NCBI RefSeq assembly: GCF_030549615.1
Contig: NZ_CP130832.1
Coordinates: 4,092,001-4,156,000, forward strand
Direction of reading: 5' to 3'
Length of the DNA stretch: 64,000 bases
DNA from: Stenotrophomonas sp. 610A2
Lineage (GTDB): Bacteria > Pseudomonadota > Gammaproteobacteria > Xanthomonadales > Xanthomonadaceae
A model generated the notes under the pieces. It had not been told where the DNA came from and made no database searches. It was given only the letters and a program-made list of their open reading frames with translations. The first letter of the stretch is position 1; every line of letters begins with the position of its first letter. Of the stretch, positions 46,199-54,863 are shown in pieces. The translations under genes were made by a program, and so were the position numbers.

Positions 46199-47506
46199 AT
46201 GAACAAGCTCAATGATGACTGTTGCATTTACCCCGGTATGCCCGACCGCGAACCAGCTGAACTCTCGGAAAAAAACAAACGCGCCGTGCGCCACCCTGCT
46301 CAGCCGATGCTGCAGATGGCTGCGCGACGGGCTGCGCAGGTTGAAGCGCTGCACAATCGCTTCTCGGATGGCTACATGGTCCAGGAAGGCCCCAACCATG
46401 CGACTTTCCGCGGTGAGACAGCGGATACCAAGTTGAATCACCTGTTCCGCCTATTGGAGCTCTCCCATGAATACGTCATGGGTAGCACTACGACGGCATG
46501 CCGACGGATACGGACGAGAGCTATCAGCAGTCGCACGCTGCACTACTGCTACCGGCTCAGCACGGTTGGCAAGGAAGTTCTCGCATGCTGCAAGATCTAC
46601 GTTCTGCGCACAGATGAGCTGAAGGACTGGACCACCAAGCACAGCAACGACCTCTTTAGCCCGACCATGACCGTAATGCTGCGCGCGATGGGCCGCTGGG
46701 CCAAGGACGCCTGCCACTGGCTGAACAAGAACGACGATGTGATCGAGGGCAGCTTAGATATGGATGCCGTCACCGCTCTCGAGCGCATTCTCGCCTTCGT
46801 GCGTCGGGCTTGCGGCACTTGGCGCTTCAAGAACGCCCGAGCCGAGTACGAGCGCCAAGCTGGCAGTAACTTTGCCAGCGCTTGCAAACTGATCCTCGAC
46901 TGCTTCGCCCGTCCCACAACACGTTTACTGATCTTGCGTGTGGACCTGTATCTGCGCAAGGGCGAGCACCTTTGGGATATGGCCAAGGAGGGTGATCGAG
47001 CAGCAGCTCGCTTCCGCCGCCTACTGTATGACGGCAAGCGCTTCCCCAAAGCCATGAGCTGGATCTGCAAGTGCGTGCACGGCATTGACCGAGGCCTTCA
47101 CTGGCATTGGATGGTGATTCTGGACGGCAGCCCGCACCGCAACGCCATGGACCTGACGAAGCAGCTGGGCCTCTTGTGGCAGCAGATCGTTGGCCCGGAC
47201 CGAGGTAGCTACTTCAACTGTTACGTGCGCCGAAACCATCACAAGTTCAACGGCCTGGGTCTGGTGCATGCCACGGAAGCCCATAAGCTCTTGGACATAC
47301 GTCATGCCATCTATTACATGACCAAGCGCGATTGCGTGCTCAGAACCACGACGGACAAGCACCAGGACTTCCGGCGCAGCAAACCGCGCTGGAAGCCCGT
47401 CTCCACGCGCGGTGCGCCCCGCAAGAACGAGGATGACCTCGACTTGGCTCGACGCCTTTTAGGGGGGCAGCGTAGTGAGTACCCGAAAGACTATGTTTTG
47501 CCTTGA
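46199..47506 (+). CDS. inovirus Gp2 / YagK-YfjJ-like replication protein
   Basis: A 435-residue protein. The core LLILRVDLYLRKG, GIDRGLHWHWMVILDG and LLDIRHAIYYMTKRDCVLRT matches the inovirus-type Gp2 (YagK/YfjJ) family found in filamentous phages, satellites and integrated elements. HWHW resembles the metal-binding HUH of rolling-circle initiators. The likely role is replication initiation for the element. Its stop lies just ahead of the next start, so the two genes are coupled. Confidence 0.75.
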   Translation: MNKLNDDCCIYPGMPDREPAELSEKNKRAVRHPAQPMLQMAARRAAQVEALHNRFSDGYMVQEGPNHATFRGETADTKLNHLFRLLELSHEYVMGSTTTACRRIRTRAISSRTLHYCYRLSTVGKEVLACCKIYVLRTDELKDWTTKHSNDLFSPTMTVMLRAMGRWAKDACHWLNKNDDVIEGSLDMDAVTALERILAFVRRACGTWRFKNARAEYERQAGSNFASACKLILDCFARPTTRLLILRVDLYLRKGEHLWDMAKEGDRAAARFRRLLYDGKRFPKAMSWICKCVHGIDRGLHWHWMVILDGSPHRNAMDLTKQLGLLWQQIVGPDRGSYFNCYVRRNHHKFNGLGLVHATEAHKLLDIRHAIYYMTKRDCVLRTTTDKHQDFRRSKPRWKPVSTRGAPRKNEDDLDLARRLLGGQRSEYPKDYVLP

Positions 47507-47511
47507 GCCCC

Positions 47512-48831
47512 ATGCCCACCATGCTGCCCTACCCGAATACCTCAACCCACTGCCCCATTGATGCACTGCCGGATCTGCTTTACGACGCAGCCTTTGCAGT
47601 GCACGCAATGGATGACGAAATTCCCGCCCCGATTCTCTTGCTTGAAGCAGTTGCAGCCAGCGCTGCGGCGGTACACCTGAGCTACGACGTGCGTGGCTTA
47701 GACGAAAGAACCATGCCGACGACCATCAATACATTGCTACTGGCCCCGAGCGGCCATGGCAAGGGCTCGTCGTATCAGGCCTTTTTTATGCCCTTTATGC
47801 AGTTTGAAGGGCATTCTGACCTTGACCCTATGCAGCAGGACGTGACGTACCGAGCACTGATGGAAACGCTCAACGGCCGTCTCCGAGGCACCAACATCCA
47901 ACATGAAGACGGAGTCGACTTCCTGCAGAGCGACCTGTTCAAGAAGCACCTCGGGAAACTGACGCAGCTGTACAGCGGAATCATTCAGCTTAGCCACAAA
48001 GTGCACCGAACTGAGTTGATTGCCATGTACGCACGTTGCTCTCTTGGATTTCGTTCACAGCAGGACATCTTCTACCCAACCCTTAGGAAGCCCTTGGACG
48101 TCAGCTACGCTCAGGGACTCTGGCCGCGAACGATTGCTGTTCAGTGGCTTCCCGGAGACGGCATCTGGAGGCCTGCATATCTCCCAACTTCGGAGGACGG
48201 CCTGATCCGCCTCCGTGGCCGAATCGTGGAACTTCTGGAGCGCGCAGCTGAGCTAAGCACTGACACCAACGGCGCTCGACAGTGCATACAGTTGGACCGC
48301 CGGGCCGACGCCTTTATGAGAGAGCTCAAGTACCGCCTGAAGGACTGGAGGGAACATGACTACCAGGATGTCCGCGAGGCGGCGTCCCGAGCTTGGGAAA
48401 ACACTCTGCGGCTTGCCGCTGTGTTTCATGTCATCTGCAACCAAGATGGGGATATCAGCTTGGATTTCGCACAACGCGCCTGGGAGATAGTGCAATGGTC
48501 CCTGACTCAGCATCGCATTATCTTGACCGAGATCAGATACGTTCCAACGAAAACCCAAATCGTTCAGACGAAGCTCCTGCTGAAGAAGACTAAGGTACCG
48601 CGCCCCGCGCAGAACGCACGTGAACTGATCCAATGCTTGGAGCATCTCTGCCGCAGCCGCTGCATCTCTTGGGTCAACAGAGATGAGGTCGAGTTTCTCG
48701 CCAACTTGACCCCAAAGCAGGTCCCAGCGGCATGGAAATGGCTGACGGTTGAGGGGGCAGTCGAGTTCCGTGGTAGTGGCGGCCGGACACTTGTTCGCAA
48801 GTTATGGACTTCCAATTCTGGAGCGCTCTGA
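47512..48831 (+). CDS. DUF3987-like ATPase/primase-associated protein
   Basis: A 439-residue protein following the Gp2-like gene almost without a gap. A Walker A-like loop (LLLAPSGHGKGSS) lies near residue 75. The later part (REAASRAWENTLRLAAVFHVICN, FAQRAWEIVQWSLTQH) matches the closing helices of DUF3987 proteins, which accompany replication genes of phages and satellites. The final GK(S/T) residue of the P-loop is G-S here, so nucleotide binding is uncertain. I preferred the ATG at 47512 to an overlapping TTG. Confidence 0.7.
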   Translation: MPTMLPYPNTSTHCPIDALPDLLYDAAFAVHAMDDEIPAPILLLEAVAASAAAVHLSYDVRGLDERTMPTTINTLLLAPSGHGKGSSYQAFFMPFMQFEGHSDLDPMQQDVTYRALMETLNGRLRGTNIQHEDGVDFLQSDLFKKHLGKLTQLYSGIIQLSHKVHRTELIAMYARCSLGFRSQQDIFYPTLRKPLDVSYAQGLWPRTIAVQWLPGDGIWRPAYLPTSEDGLIRLRGRIVELLERAAELSTDTNGARQCIQLDRRADAFMRELKYRLKDWREHDYQDVREAASRAWENTLRLAAVFHVICNQDGDISLDFAQRAWEIVQWSLTQHRIILTEIRYVPTKTQIVQTKLLLKKTKVPRPAQNARELIQCLEHLCRSRCISWVNRDEVEFLANLTPKQVPAAWKWLTVEGAVEFRGSGGRTLVRKLWTSNSGAL

Positions 48832-48881
48832 TTCGCCTCACGCTCTCGACGAAAGTCGATCATCATGACCTGAAGTATTCA

Positions 48882-48912
48882 GGGGCTGGCCTTCCAAAAG
48901 AAGGCCAGCCCC
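48882..48912. terminator. bidirectional terminator
   Basis: GGGGCTGGCCTT, loop CCAAAAG, AAGGCCAGCCCC. It separates convergent genes. Confidence 0.85.
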
Positions 48913-48937
48913 TAAGTTTACTCCGAAATTCTGGTGT

Positions 48938-50128
48938 CTACGAAGGCTGTTTTTTGAAAAACCTGACACTTCTGGGCTCCCTACCCGTCTCCTCCATCCA
49001 TTTTCGCAACATGTTGTTCTGCTCTTCCGTAACTACAGACCCACTAATCAGCCGAACTAGATCACCAATCTCTAGGCCGGCAAATCCGTTCAACACAAAG
49101 TTCTTGGCAAGGTCGATGATCATGAAATCGCTACCTTTCCTCCGCCCGGACCACCAGTCGGCGATGGCCAAAGTCATGGAGAGCCCCTCGCTCGCAAATG
49201 GAAAATCATAATCCTCCCTATGCGCTCGAAATCCTTTTATATCATCAAGATCCATCGGATCCCTCTGAGGACCACCCTGAGAACGATTCACCTCCTTCCT
49301 AATAAACTTGAAAGTAGTCTCCAGCGTAGAATGCGTGAAAACCCCCCTCTTATTACACCGCCGCTTTAGCCACCCGCAAACCTGATCTCTATTCAACTCA
49401 AAATTTGAACCAGAGCCATTGAATCGATGTGCAGCCTGAAACATCCAGTAAATCCCAGGCATTCTTAATCCAAATTCATAAGGAAAATCTGCAAGGTCAT
49501 CTACAGGCTTTAGGAACTGATCAAGACCTGAGACATCCTTAACATCCAGAAAGAGATCTTCCTTGTGGACCTTCATTTCCTTCGCAACATAGTACCGCCG
49601 ATACGCGGGATCCTTCAGTAAGCCGAGAGCATTACCACTGCCCCATGCCTCGCGATCAATGAGAAATGCCTCATAAAACCCCTCACGCTTCAAGCCATGA
49701 ATGCGATCTATGACCCGTGAAGATTTCCTTTGCCCCCGCGCCTTGGGGCGATTGTCCTGATCGATAGACAGGCCGAATTCGCAGAACTGTGGAGACTCGC
49801 ACAAACCAGAATGCCCTAACTCCTCCAGTGAGCTATCGTCCAACCGGAGGTACATCAAATCATCACTAAACCCATGCATATCAAAGCTCAGAGCGTTAGC
49901 CGAGCGGTTCTCAAGATCGTCCAACGCACCGTCGCCCGGGCTCCCAGGGGGTGACAGCAGATACCCATTGAAAGATCGATAGACCTTGTAGCGAACTTGA
50001 TCGACCTTGAGGTAGATCGGAATTTTCCTACTGAGGAGAAGGGAGAGTGGCTGGTCCTCATCAGGAAAGTAGCGCTTCCGCGCTTCATCAAAAGGGAGCA
50101 TTCGCCCTTCACCGCTAATTGCCTCCAT
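48938..50128 (-). CDS. large hypothetical protein of the mobile segment
   Basis: A 396-residue protein from an ATG at 50128 with GGAGG upstream. It opens LPFDEARKRYFPDEDQPLSL, then LLSRKIPIYLKVDQVRYKVY. Charged alpha/beta sequence follows, and a C-terminal helical part (FTHSTLETTFKFIRKEVNRS). It has no signal peptide, no membrane segment and no clear catalytic motif. Base composition is lower in GC than the flanking chromosome. It faces the replication genes and may be a cargo or regulatory gene of the element. Confidence 0.6.
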   Translation of the reverse strand: MEAISGEGRMLPFDEARKRYFPDEDQPLSLLLSRKIPIYLKVDQVRYKVYRSFNGYLLSPPGSPGDGALDDLENRSANALSFDMHGFSDDLMYLRLDDSSLEELGHSGLCESPQFCEFGLSIDQDNRPKARGQRKSSRVIDRIHGLKREGFYEAFLIDREAWGSGNALGLLKDPAYRRYYVAKEMKVHKEDLFLDVKDVSGLDQFLKPVDDLADFPYEFGLRMPGIYWMFQAAHRFNGSGSNFELNRDQVCGWLKRRCNKRGVFTHSTLETTFKFIRKEVNRSQGGPQRDPMDLDDIKGFRAHREDYDFPFASEGLSMTLAIADWWSGRRKGSDFMIIDLAKNFVLNGFAGLEIGDLVRLISGSVVTEEQNNMLRKWMEETGREPRSVRFFKKQPS

Positions 50129-50676
50129 CACCGAACATCCTCCAAGCCCACACATCCGAGCTGGTGAGTATCAAAGATATCTGGTGTTTTCGGAACACGA
50201 AAAGCGCAGGCCTCCGCGCACCAAGCCTGCGAGCAAGGCGAGAGTTTCGCATGGGGAGGGCGGATCAAGCGGGCTCGCTACGACCGGCACGCTGCCGGCA
50301 AAGCCATCCGGGCTTTCCCGCTCGATCCCCCCATGAAGTCGTATATCGATAGGCAGGCGTTGAAACCTACCTGCATGCCTAGAGAACGTCAAAGTTCGCC
50401 TGCCTACTACTCACCTGTGTCCAGAACACCGCCACAGCCGCGCAGCCAAACGCTTGATTGAGTTCAACCCCGCCTTCGTTGATCGCTCCGGGGCGCTCTG
50501 ACCTCAGTTGTCCGCACAATAAAGGCCGCCCCCTGAGGGGCGGCCTTTCTCTATTCTGGCGACCACCAGGGCGGAGCGGCATCGGACTTTCACACAGAAC
50601 GAGCATGCACACGATGCGACAATGCCCCCGTTGGGGCAGAATCGCTCGGTTTTCCAGGTTCCTGGTCCATCCCTAG
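50129..50676. other. intergenic region with one terminator
   Basis: About 550 bases between the hypothetical protein and the relaxase. Apart from the terminator at 50,521 and short GC-rich direct repeats, nothing is identified. Confidence 0.4.
50521..50550. terminator. strong hairpin terminator
   Basis: AAAGGCCGCCCC, loop CTGA, GGGGCGGCCTTT, then CTCTATT. It lies downstream of the relaxase gene and can also act for rightward transcription. Confidence 0.85.
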
Positions 50677-51402
50677 TCAAAGCTCGCCTCGCCCGCGCAT
50701 GACTTGCCTGGCGATCACGTAGGCTAGCCGCTCGTCGCCGGACATCCCCTGAATCCGGAATGCTCCCAAGTGACGCTCAGCCTGACGTTCGATGCCCTGC
50801 TCTTTCAGTGTCCGGTGATCAACACGCTCCGCAATGCCATTGCGTTCCAAGTGCTCGTTGATGATCTTCGCAACCATGTAACGGCTTTCAATCACGCTCT
50901 CACTGACCTGCACGTTGGTTCTTCCGCACGCATCCTTCCTGCGTCCGCCCGCTTCGGGTCTGTCAGGGTTGTACCTGCGGAACATCTGCGACGCCGGTCG
51001 ATCGATCCCATCCGGCATGCGATCTGAAATCATCAAGTGCAGGTGCAAGTTGATCCCCCCTTCGAGGGATGCCTCGGGTGCATGGACCGCGAACTGATAG
51101 GGCTTCGTACCTGCCAGGTAACAAATGAGATCCTGCACTAGGTCCCTCGACCCGCTGCCGACAAGCTCATTTGGGAGCGCAATGATGAACTCCCTGTACG
51201 CGACACCATTCATGCGCTCGTGTGCATCCGCTGCGGCCCAGAACGCTCGAGCATTACCCTCTGCCCAAGAAGGTAGGTTCCCGCACCCAACGTCGATCAA
51301 GTCTTCCCGTGACCGATACCTTCCTTCGCGGCGTATGTAGTCACTATGCCCTACGGCTTTACCCTTGGCGCCAGTCTTTAGCTGTAAATGGAAGATCTTC
51401 AT
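50677..51402 (-). CDS. MobA/MobL-type relaxase (RSF1010-like)
   Basis: A 241-residue relaxase domain. The candidate catalytic Tyr22 lies in HSDYIRREGRY. The metal-binding His lie in FAVHAPEASLEGGINLHLHL (H107, H120, H122). The line DRMPDGIDRPASQMFRRYNP and the ending VDHRTLKEQGIERQAERHLG also match MobA of IncQ plasmids such as RSF1010, where the corresponding motif is ADYIQREGKY. The MobA primase part is absent, so this is the relaxase domain alone. It would nick at the oriT-like site about 95 bases upstream and lead transfer with a helper conjugation system. Confidence 0.9.
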   Translation of the reverse strand: MKIFHLQLKTGAKGKAVGHSDYIRREGRYRSREDLIDVGCGNLPSWAEGNARAFWAAADAHERMNGVAYREFIIALPNELVGSGSRDLVQDLICYLAGTKPYQFAVHAPEASLEGGINLHLHLMISDRMPDGIDRPASQMFRRYNPDRPEAGGRRKDACGRTNVQVSESVIESRYMVAKIINEHLERNGIAERVDHRTLKEQGIERQAERHLGAFRIQGMSGDERLAYVIARQVMRGRGEL

Positions 51403-51429
51403 GGTTAACCTCTATGTCGGGAATGAAAA

Positions 51430-51455
51430 AGGCCAGTGACGTTGGTCACTGGCCT
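51430..51455. promoter_or_regulatory. perfect 11-base inverted repeat upstream of the relaxase
   Basis: AGGCCAGTGAC, loop GTTG, GTCACTGGCCT, lying 28 bases upstream of the relaxase start and 40 bases from the nic-like core. It may be part of oriT (protein binding) or an attenuating hairpin. Confidence 0.6.
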
Positions 51456-51494
51456 CTGTGGGGTGGCTTGAAAGCTACTTAGCCTGATGGTTTT

Positions 51495-51517
51495 GGAGAA
51501 ACGGTAAGTGCGCGCTC
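51495..51517. other. oriT nic region, RSF1010/IncQ-like
   Basis: GAGAAACGGTAAGTGCGCGC followed by TC. The RSF1010/R1162 nic region reads GAGAAACCGGTAAGTGCGCC-CTC as I recall it, so the match is almost base for base, with one deletion and one change. It lies just upstream of a relaxase of the same family. The long inverted repeat that normally precedes the core in RSF1010 is not obvious here. Confidence 0.7.
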
Positions 51518-51654
51518 TGCATTCCCCCCTCCCTTCTATTGCATGTAGTGCACGTCATTGGGGGTAGTCATGTAAGTACCAGTAGCCGGCTTCTCTCATA
51601 CCTTATGCACCTAGGAGTAAGAAACTACTCACCCTGCTCCGAGCAGTAGTTCAA

Positions 51655-52278
51655 TCAGTACGCCGCACTGACAGGCTTAGCCTCAATCAACTTCCCGTTA
51701 TGAATAACGTAGTTCACATTCTTCTCCACAGAGGGACAGCAGGTAGCATCACCCGGTCCTTGGACCAGTATCTTCATGACAACCATTCCGCCCTGCACTG
51801 CGAACTCCTGAACTCCCTCCCCATACCCCGACACAGGCAATGAGTCTGCATACGTCAAACCATTACCTTCTTTGAGGAAGACCGCCAGGTGCGTGGCGTA
51901 AGCGTTACCGCCATCAGTGGCCTGCAGTACGAACAGCACGGCCTTGTCACTGACACCGTCGCCATTGAGGTCACCCTCTGCGAAGCGCCTAGCTTCGACG
52001 TCTTCCTCTGACTGATTGAAGATGAAAGCATCTCGAGCCAGTGCTTCATTGATGACACTCTCCACCGGAGCAGCTGCAGAGGGCTCTGCTATGATCTGCG
52101 GCTCTGCTTGCGCAGGTGCGCAGCTAACCGCTTCTGCCTGCACGGGCGTCAAACCCGCCGGCACTTCGCATCCAGCAAGGTTGATGTCACCTGCCTGGGT
52201 GAGGGTCGATTCCTTCTTGCAGCCCACCAGCGCCAGGACGGCCCACATGGCGCCTACCAACATACCTACCTTCTTCAT
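51655..52278 (-). CDS. lipoprotein with a DxNxDG calcium-loop-like motif
   Basis: A 207-residue protein with a lipoprotein signal (MLVGAMWAVLALVGCKK). It has an Ala/Pro/Glu-rich linker and then a domain with FAEGDLNGDGVSDKAVLFVL, resembling FG-GAP/VCBS or EF-like calcium loops. The end is beta-rich, with a CC pair in DATCCPSVEK. AGGAG lies near the start. It is part of a same-strand run of five genes. Function unknown. Confidence 0.7.
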   Translation of the reverse strand: MKKVGMLVGAMWAVLALVGCKKESTLTQAGDINLAGCEVPAGLTPVQAEAVSCAPAQAEPQIIAEPSAAAPVESVINEALARDAFIFNQSEEDVEARRFAEGDLNGDGVSDKAVLFVLQATDGGNAYATHLAVFLKEGNGLTYADSLPVSGYGEGVQEFAVQGGMVVMKILVQGPGDATCCPSVEKNVNYVIHNGKLIEAKPVSAAY

Positions 52279-52323
52279 CGTCTCTCCTGAGATTCTTTGG
52301 CAAAAATCAAAACACGCGCACGC

Positions 52324-52349
52324 AGCGGGCGTGCATCGGCACGCCCGCT
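52324..52349. terminator. hairpin between lipoprotein genes
   Basis: AGCGGGCGTGC, loop ATCG, GCACGCCCGCT. It lies between the 207-residue and 317-residue lipoprotein genes and has only a modest T tail, so it may attenuate rather than end transcription. Confidence 0.6.
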
Positions 52350-52368
52350 ATGTACCCTCTTTACCCCG

Positions 52369-53322
52369 TCAGTTCCTTTTGTCCGATCCGTCACAGACCC
52401 AGCAGTCCGGATCGAGTCCGCGAGCGATCTTGTCGGCCCGGATGCTCTCCTGCTCCGCCTGGTACTTCGCTTCGCGCTGGGCTGGCGTCAGCAGGCGTAC
52501 TGCGTTGTATCGTTTCTCCGCCTCTGTAAGCAGAACTTCCTGCTTGGGCGTCAGAGTGAAATCATTACTTTCCGAGATCGAACGATGGAGCGCCCACATC
52601 TCCGGTTCCGTCAGGTATTCAGTACCGTCTTGCAGATAGTGGGTCTGTGAGACCAGCTTTCCACCCTCGTACAGGCCCCGCTCCGAGACGGCTCCGTTCT
52701 CCTCCCAGTAGGCTTCCCACAGCCCTACAGGCACGCTGCCTTTGAAGTTGGCCTTTACCTTGACCTGACCATTCAGGTAGTAGCTGATCGCTTCTCCTTC
52801 CAGACCGTTGTTCACAGCCGTGGCCTGGTAGGAGAGTTGTCCAGGCTTCTCGGCGAAGTAGATCTTGATCGGCCCTTCCACGCGCCCGTTCTGCATCGTC
52901 AGGATGACGCCAGGACTGCCCGTTTTTGTGTGGAACACGGTCTCCCCATCCAGACCGCCGTCGGTCCGCTTACCTTCGTAGGCGACAACCTGTGACTGCG
53001 GATAGCGGCAGGTGTACTTGCCGCCTACCAATCCTTCTTCCACATCCACATCGCAGACATAGTTCAAGTTACCCAGCAGTGCGGTCATGCTGGTGGCCTG
53101 ATTGGTGTTCAGGTTCTGAAGGATGGTCCTTAGAGAGCCCAGGAGCGGTTCGAGCTGCTTGTGCGGCACACCGGTAACCCGTCCATCAAAGGGTTCATTG
53201 GAGCCGGCTTCGTAGATTTTGCCGTTACTCAGCTCTGCGTTGCGCCAGTCCAGGACTGGCTTGCTGCAACCCCCAAGAAGAAGCGCAGCCAGCATGGCTG
53301 CAACGTAGTTGATGCGTTTCAT
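52369..53322 (-). CDS. lipoprotein with MORN/YwqK-like repeats
   Basis: A 317-residue protein. The ATG at 53322 has AAGGA upstream and gives a clean lipoprotein signal (MKRINYVAAMLAALLLGGCS). The middle has repeated turn-forming units (GLDGETVFHTKTGS, GRVEGPIKIYF, GLEGEAISYYLNGQVKVKA, VGLWEAYWEENG) typical of YwqK/MORN-like proteins. A charged helix and a final CWVCDGSDKRN follow. YwqK-like proteins occur as antitoxins or immunity proteins, but no cognate toxin is recognised next to it. Confidence 0.7.
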   Translation of the reverse strand: MKRINYVAAMLAALLLGGCSKPVLDWRNAELSNGKIYEAGSNEPFDGRVTGVPHKQLEPLLGSLRTILQNLNTNQATSMTALLGNLNYVCDVDVEEGLVGGKYTCRYPQSQVVAYEGKRTDGGLDGETVFHTKTGSPGVILTMQNGRVEGPIKIYFAEKPGQLSYQATAVNNGLEGEAISYYLNGQVKVKANFKGSVPVGLWEAYWEENGAVSERGLYEGGKLVSQTHYLQDGTEYLTEPEMWALHRSISESNDFTLTPKQEVLLTEAEKRYNAVRLLTPAQREAKYQAEQESIRADKIARGLDPDCWVCDGSDKRN

Positions 53323-53425
53323 GAAATTCCTTGTATGTATTGGTTGAACGGCCAACGTTAGGCCACCAGGGTTAACCAGCGTCCTTGTCGGCACGCTATT
53401 TCTTGAACATGGCGCCATGGGTGCG

Positions 53426-53695
53426 TCAGCGGTTTCGACACTGACCCGCTGCTACAAAGAGCCGGTCGGAAAGATCAGGTGGCGGGGTGCTCTGCTTCTC
53501 GATAGCCAGCAACCCCTGTTCCCCGTAGTGTTCCTGCAACTTGTCAAAGGCACATTTACAGCTGGATTTCGGTGCCCCACCGGCCACACAGTTATCGACG
53601 AATTGACCACGCAACTTGTCCAGCTCGCTGCTGCAGGCACTGAGTGCCAGCACGACGATCACCATTGGGAGAAGTGCTCGTTTCCGAAGAGTCAT
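53426..53695 (-). CDS. small Cys-rich lipoprotein
   Basis: An 89-residue protein with a lipoprotein signal (ALLPMVIVVLALSACSS). The mature part holds three further Cys in VDNCVAGGAPKSSCKCAFDK and one near the C-terminus (AGQCRNR). The pattern resembles small periplasmic proteins with two disulfides. An AGAGG site precedes the ATG. The start is 2 bases past the stop of the upstream membrane-protein gene, so translation is coupled. Confidence 0.7.
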   Translation of the reverse strand: MTLRKRALLPMVIVVLALSACSSELDKLRGQFVDNCVAGGAPKSSCKCAFDKLQEHYGEQGLLAIEKQSTPPPDLSDRLFVAAGQCRNR

Positions 53696-53697
53696 GT

Positions 53698-53913
53698 CTA
53701 TCGCCTCTTCACCAGGACAAGCAGGGCGAAGATCACCACGATCCAGACCACACCGCCGATCAGCTTTCCGAATGACGGGAAGACCACTACGGGCCAGACC
53801 AGGCCCTGCCCGAGGTTGTAGAAGAACCCCTTGTAGGCATAACGTCCCCAGATATCGAAACATATGGCCGCGATCAGCACGGTCACGCCGTATAGGCCTA
53901 TCAGGTACTTCAT
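53698..53913 (-). CDS. small membrane protein
   Basis: A 71-residue protein with two membrane helices (KYLIGLYGVTVLIAAICF and LIGGVVWIVVIFALLVLV) joined by an aromatic loop (RYAYKGFFYNLGQGLVW). AGGGG precedes the ATG at 53913. It ends in KRR, suggesting a cytoplasmic C-terminus. It lies between the DnaJ-like gene (22-base gap) and the small lipoprotein gene. Function unknown. Confidence 0.7.
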   Translation of the reverse strand: MKYLIGLYGVTVLIAAICFDIWGRYAYKGFFYNLGQGLVWPVVVFPSFGKLIGGVVWIVVIFALLVLVKRR

Positions 53914-53935
53914 GTAATTCCCCTGTTGGTTGAGA

Positions 53936-54622
53936 TCAGTTGGCTTCTTGCAAGTAATGGCTGACGGCGCTGAACAGCCGTCGCAGGTCATCGGCGTTGG
54001 GAACACTCAATGTGATGAAGGGCTCGCCATGGATCCGGATGTGCGCCCCCTGGGCGGTGATCTCCGTCAGACAACCCAGTAACCGGATCTCAGCCTGCTC
54101 GAACTTGGCCTTGCGCCGAATCTGGGTTTCGGTAATCAGTACGCCCTCGCTGGCACCGCCGAACACGGTGTCGTCGATGAGCACGACAACGTCCTGGGCC
54201 CGCAGCCTCTCTCCGTAGCTGTCCAGAGCGCCCAGGAGCTTCTTCCTGGGGATGTGCGGAGCCACGAACACGCGTTCGAAGGGCTCGTTACTGAACTCCA
54301 GCCCTTCTAGTGCTTCTCGGAGTGAGCGGAGCGGTGGAGGCTCTGGGGCCGTGGCTCGCTCCGTCCGGGGGCCTGGATCAGCCGGCTTCGCCGACGCTTG
54401 CGTACGGTCGAAGCGCTCGCGTTGGTCCGGGTCCTTGAGGACCGAATATGCCCTGTTGACCGCCTGCATCTTGGCCGTCGCCCATGCGACGGCGGCCTCG
54501 TCCCCTGCCTCATATCGGTCCGGGTGGTACTGGCTCCGTCGGCCTTTGTAGGCCAGCTCAATTTCCCAGAGCGGCGCCTCGGGGCGGACCCCGAGGACTT
54601 CGTAGTGGTTTTCATCCGCCAT
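53936..54622 (-). CDS. J-domain protein with C-terminal PH/YokE-like domain
   Basis: A 228-residue DnaJ-like protein. Residues 5-72 are a J domain with the HPD motif at 33-35 (YHPDRYEAG) and YSVLKDPDQRERFD. There is no Gly/Phe region or zinc finger. After a Pro-rich linker, the last 110 residues (VVVLIDDTVFGGASEGVLIT, then ALIR-type strands) resemble the YokE/PH-like modules of stress proteins. It probably recruits DnaK to a specialised client. It is the first gene of the five-gene leftward run. Confidence 0.8.
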   Translation of the reverse strand: MADENHYEVLGVRPEAPLWEIELAYKGRRSQYHPDRYEAGDEAAVAWATAKMQAVNRAYSVLKDPDQRERFDRTQASAKPADPGPRTERATAPEPPPLRSLREALEGLEFSNEPFERVFVAPHIPRKKLLGALDSYGERLRAQDVVVLIDDTVFGGASEGVLITETQIRRKAKFEQAEIRLLGCLTEITAQGAHIRIHGEPFITLSVPNADDLRRLFSAVSHYLQEAN

Positions 54623-54784
54623 CAGGCCCTCTCCTGAGGATGAGCCATCGATGTGCCTCCATTCGTTGTGCCGGCTATTTCCATGGCCATAGCTCTCCCA
54701 CTTCTTCCTTCCTCAACATGACCGCTCGATTCCCCCACAACGCAGTAGCGAACACAGAGCTAAGTTCAAGGCTTGCAATAAACT

Positions 54785-54797
54785 TACGTGATACGTA
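54785..54797. promoter_or_regulatory. candidate XRE operator
   Basis: TACGTGATACGTA is a perfect 5-3-5 palindrome located between the divergent J-domain and XRE genes, 67 bases upstream of the XRE start. Autoregulation is inferred. Confidence 0.5.
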
Positions 54798-54863
54798 GAG
54801 TCTACCCGGGGCGTAGATCATCCGTCATCCTGTTGGTATGACTACATCGGTCACCTCCTGCTA

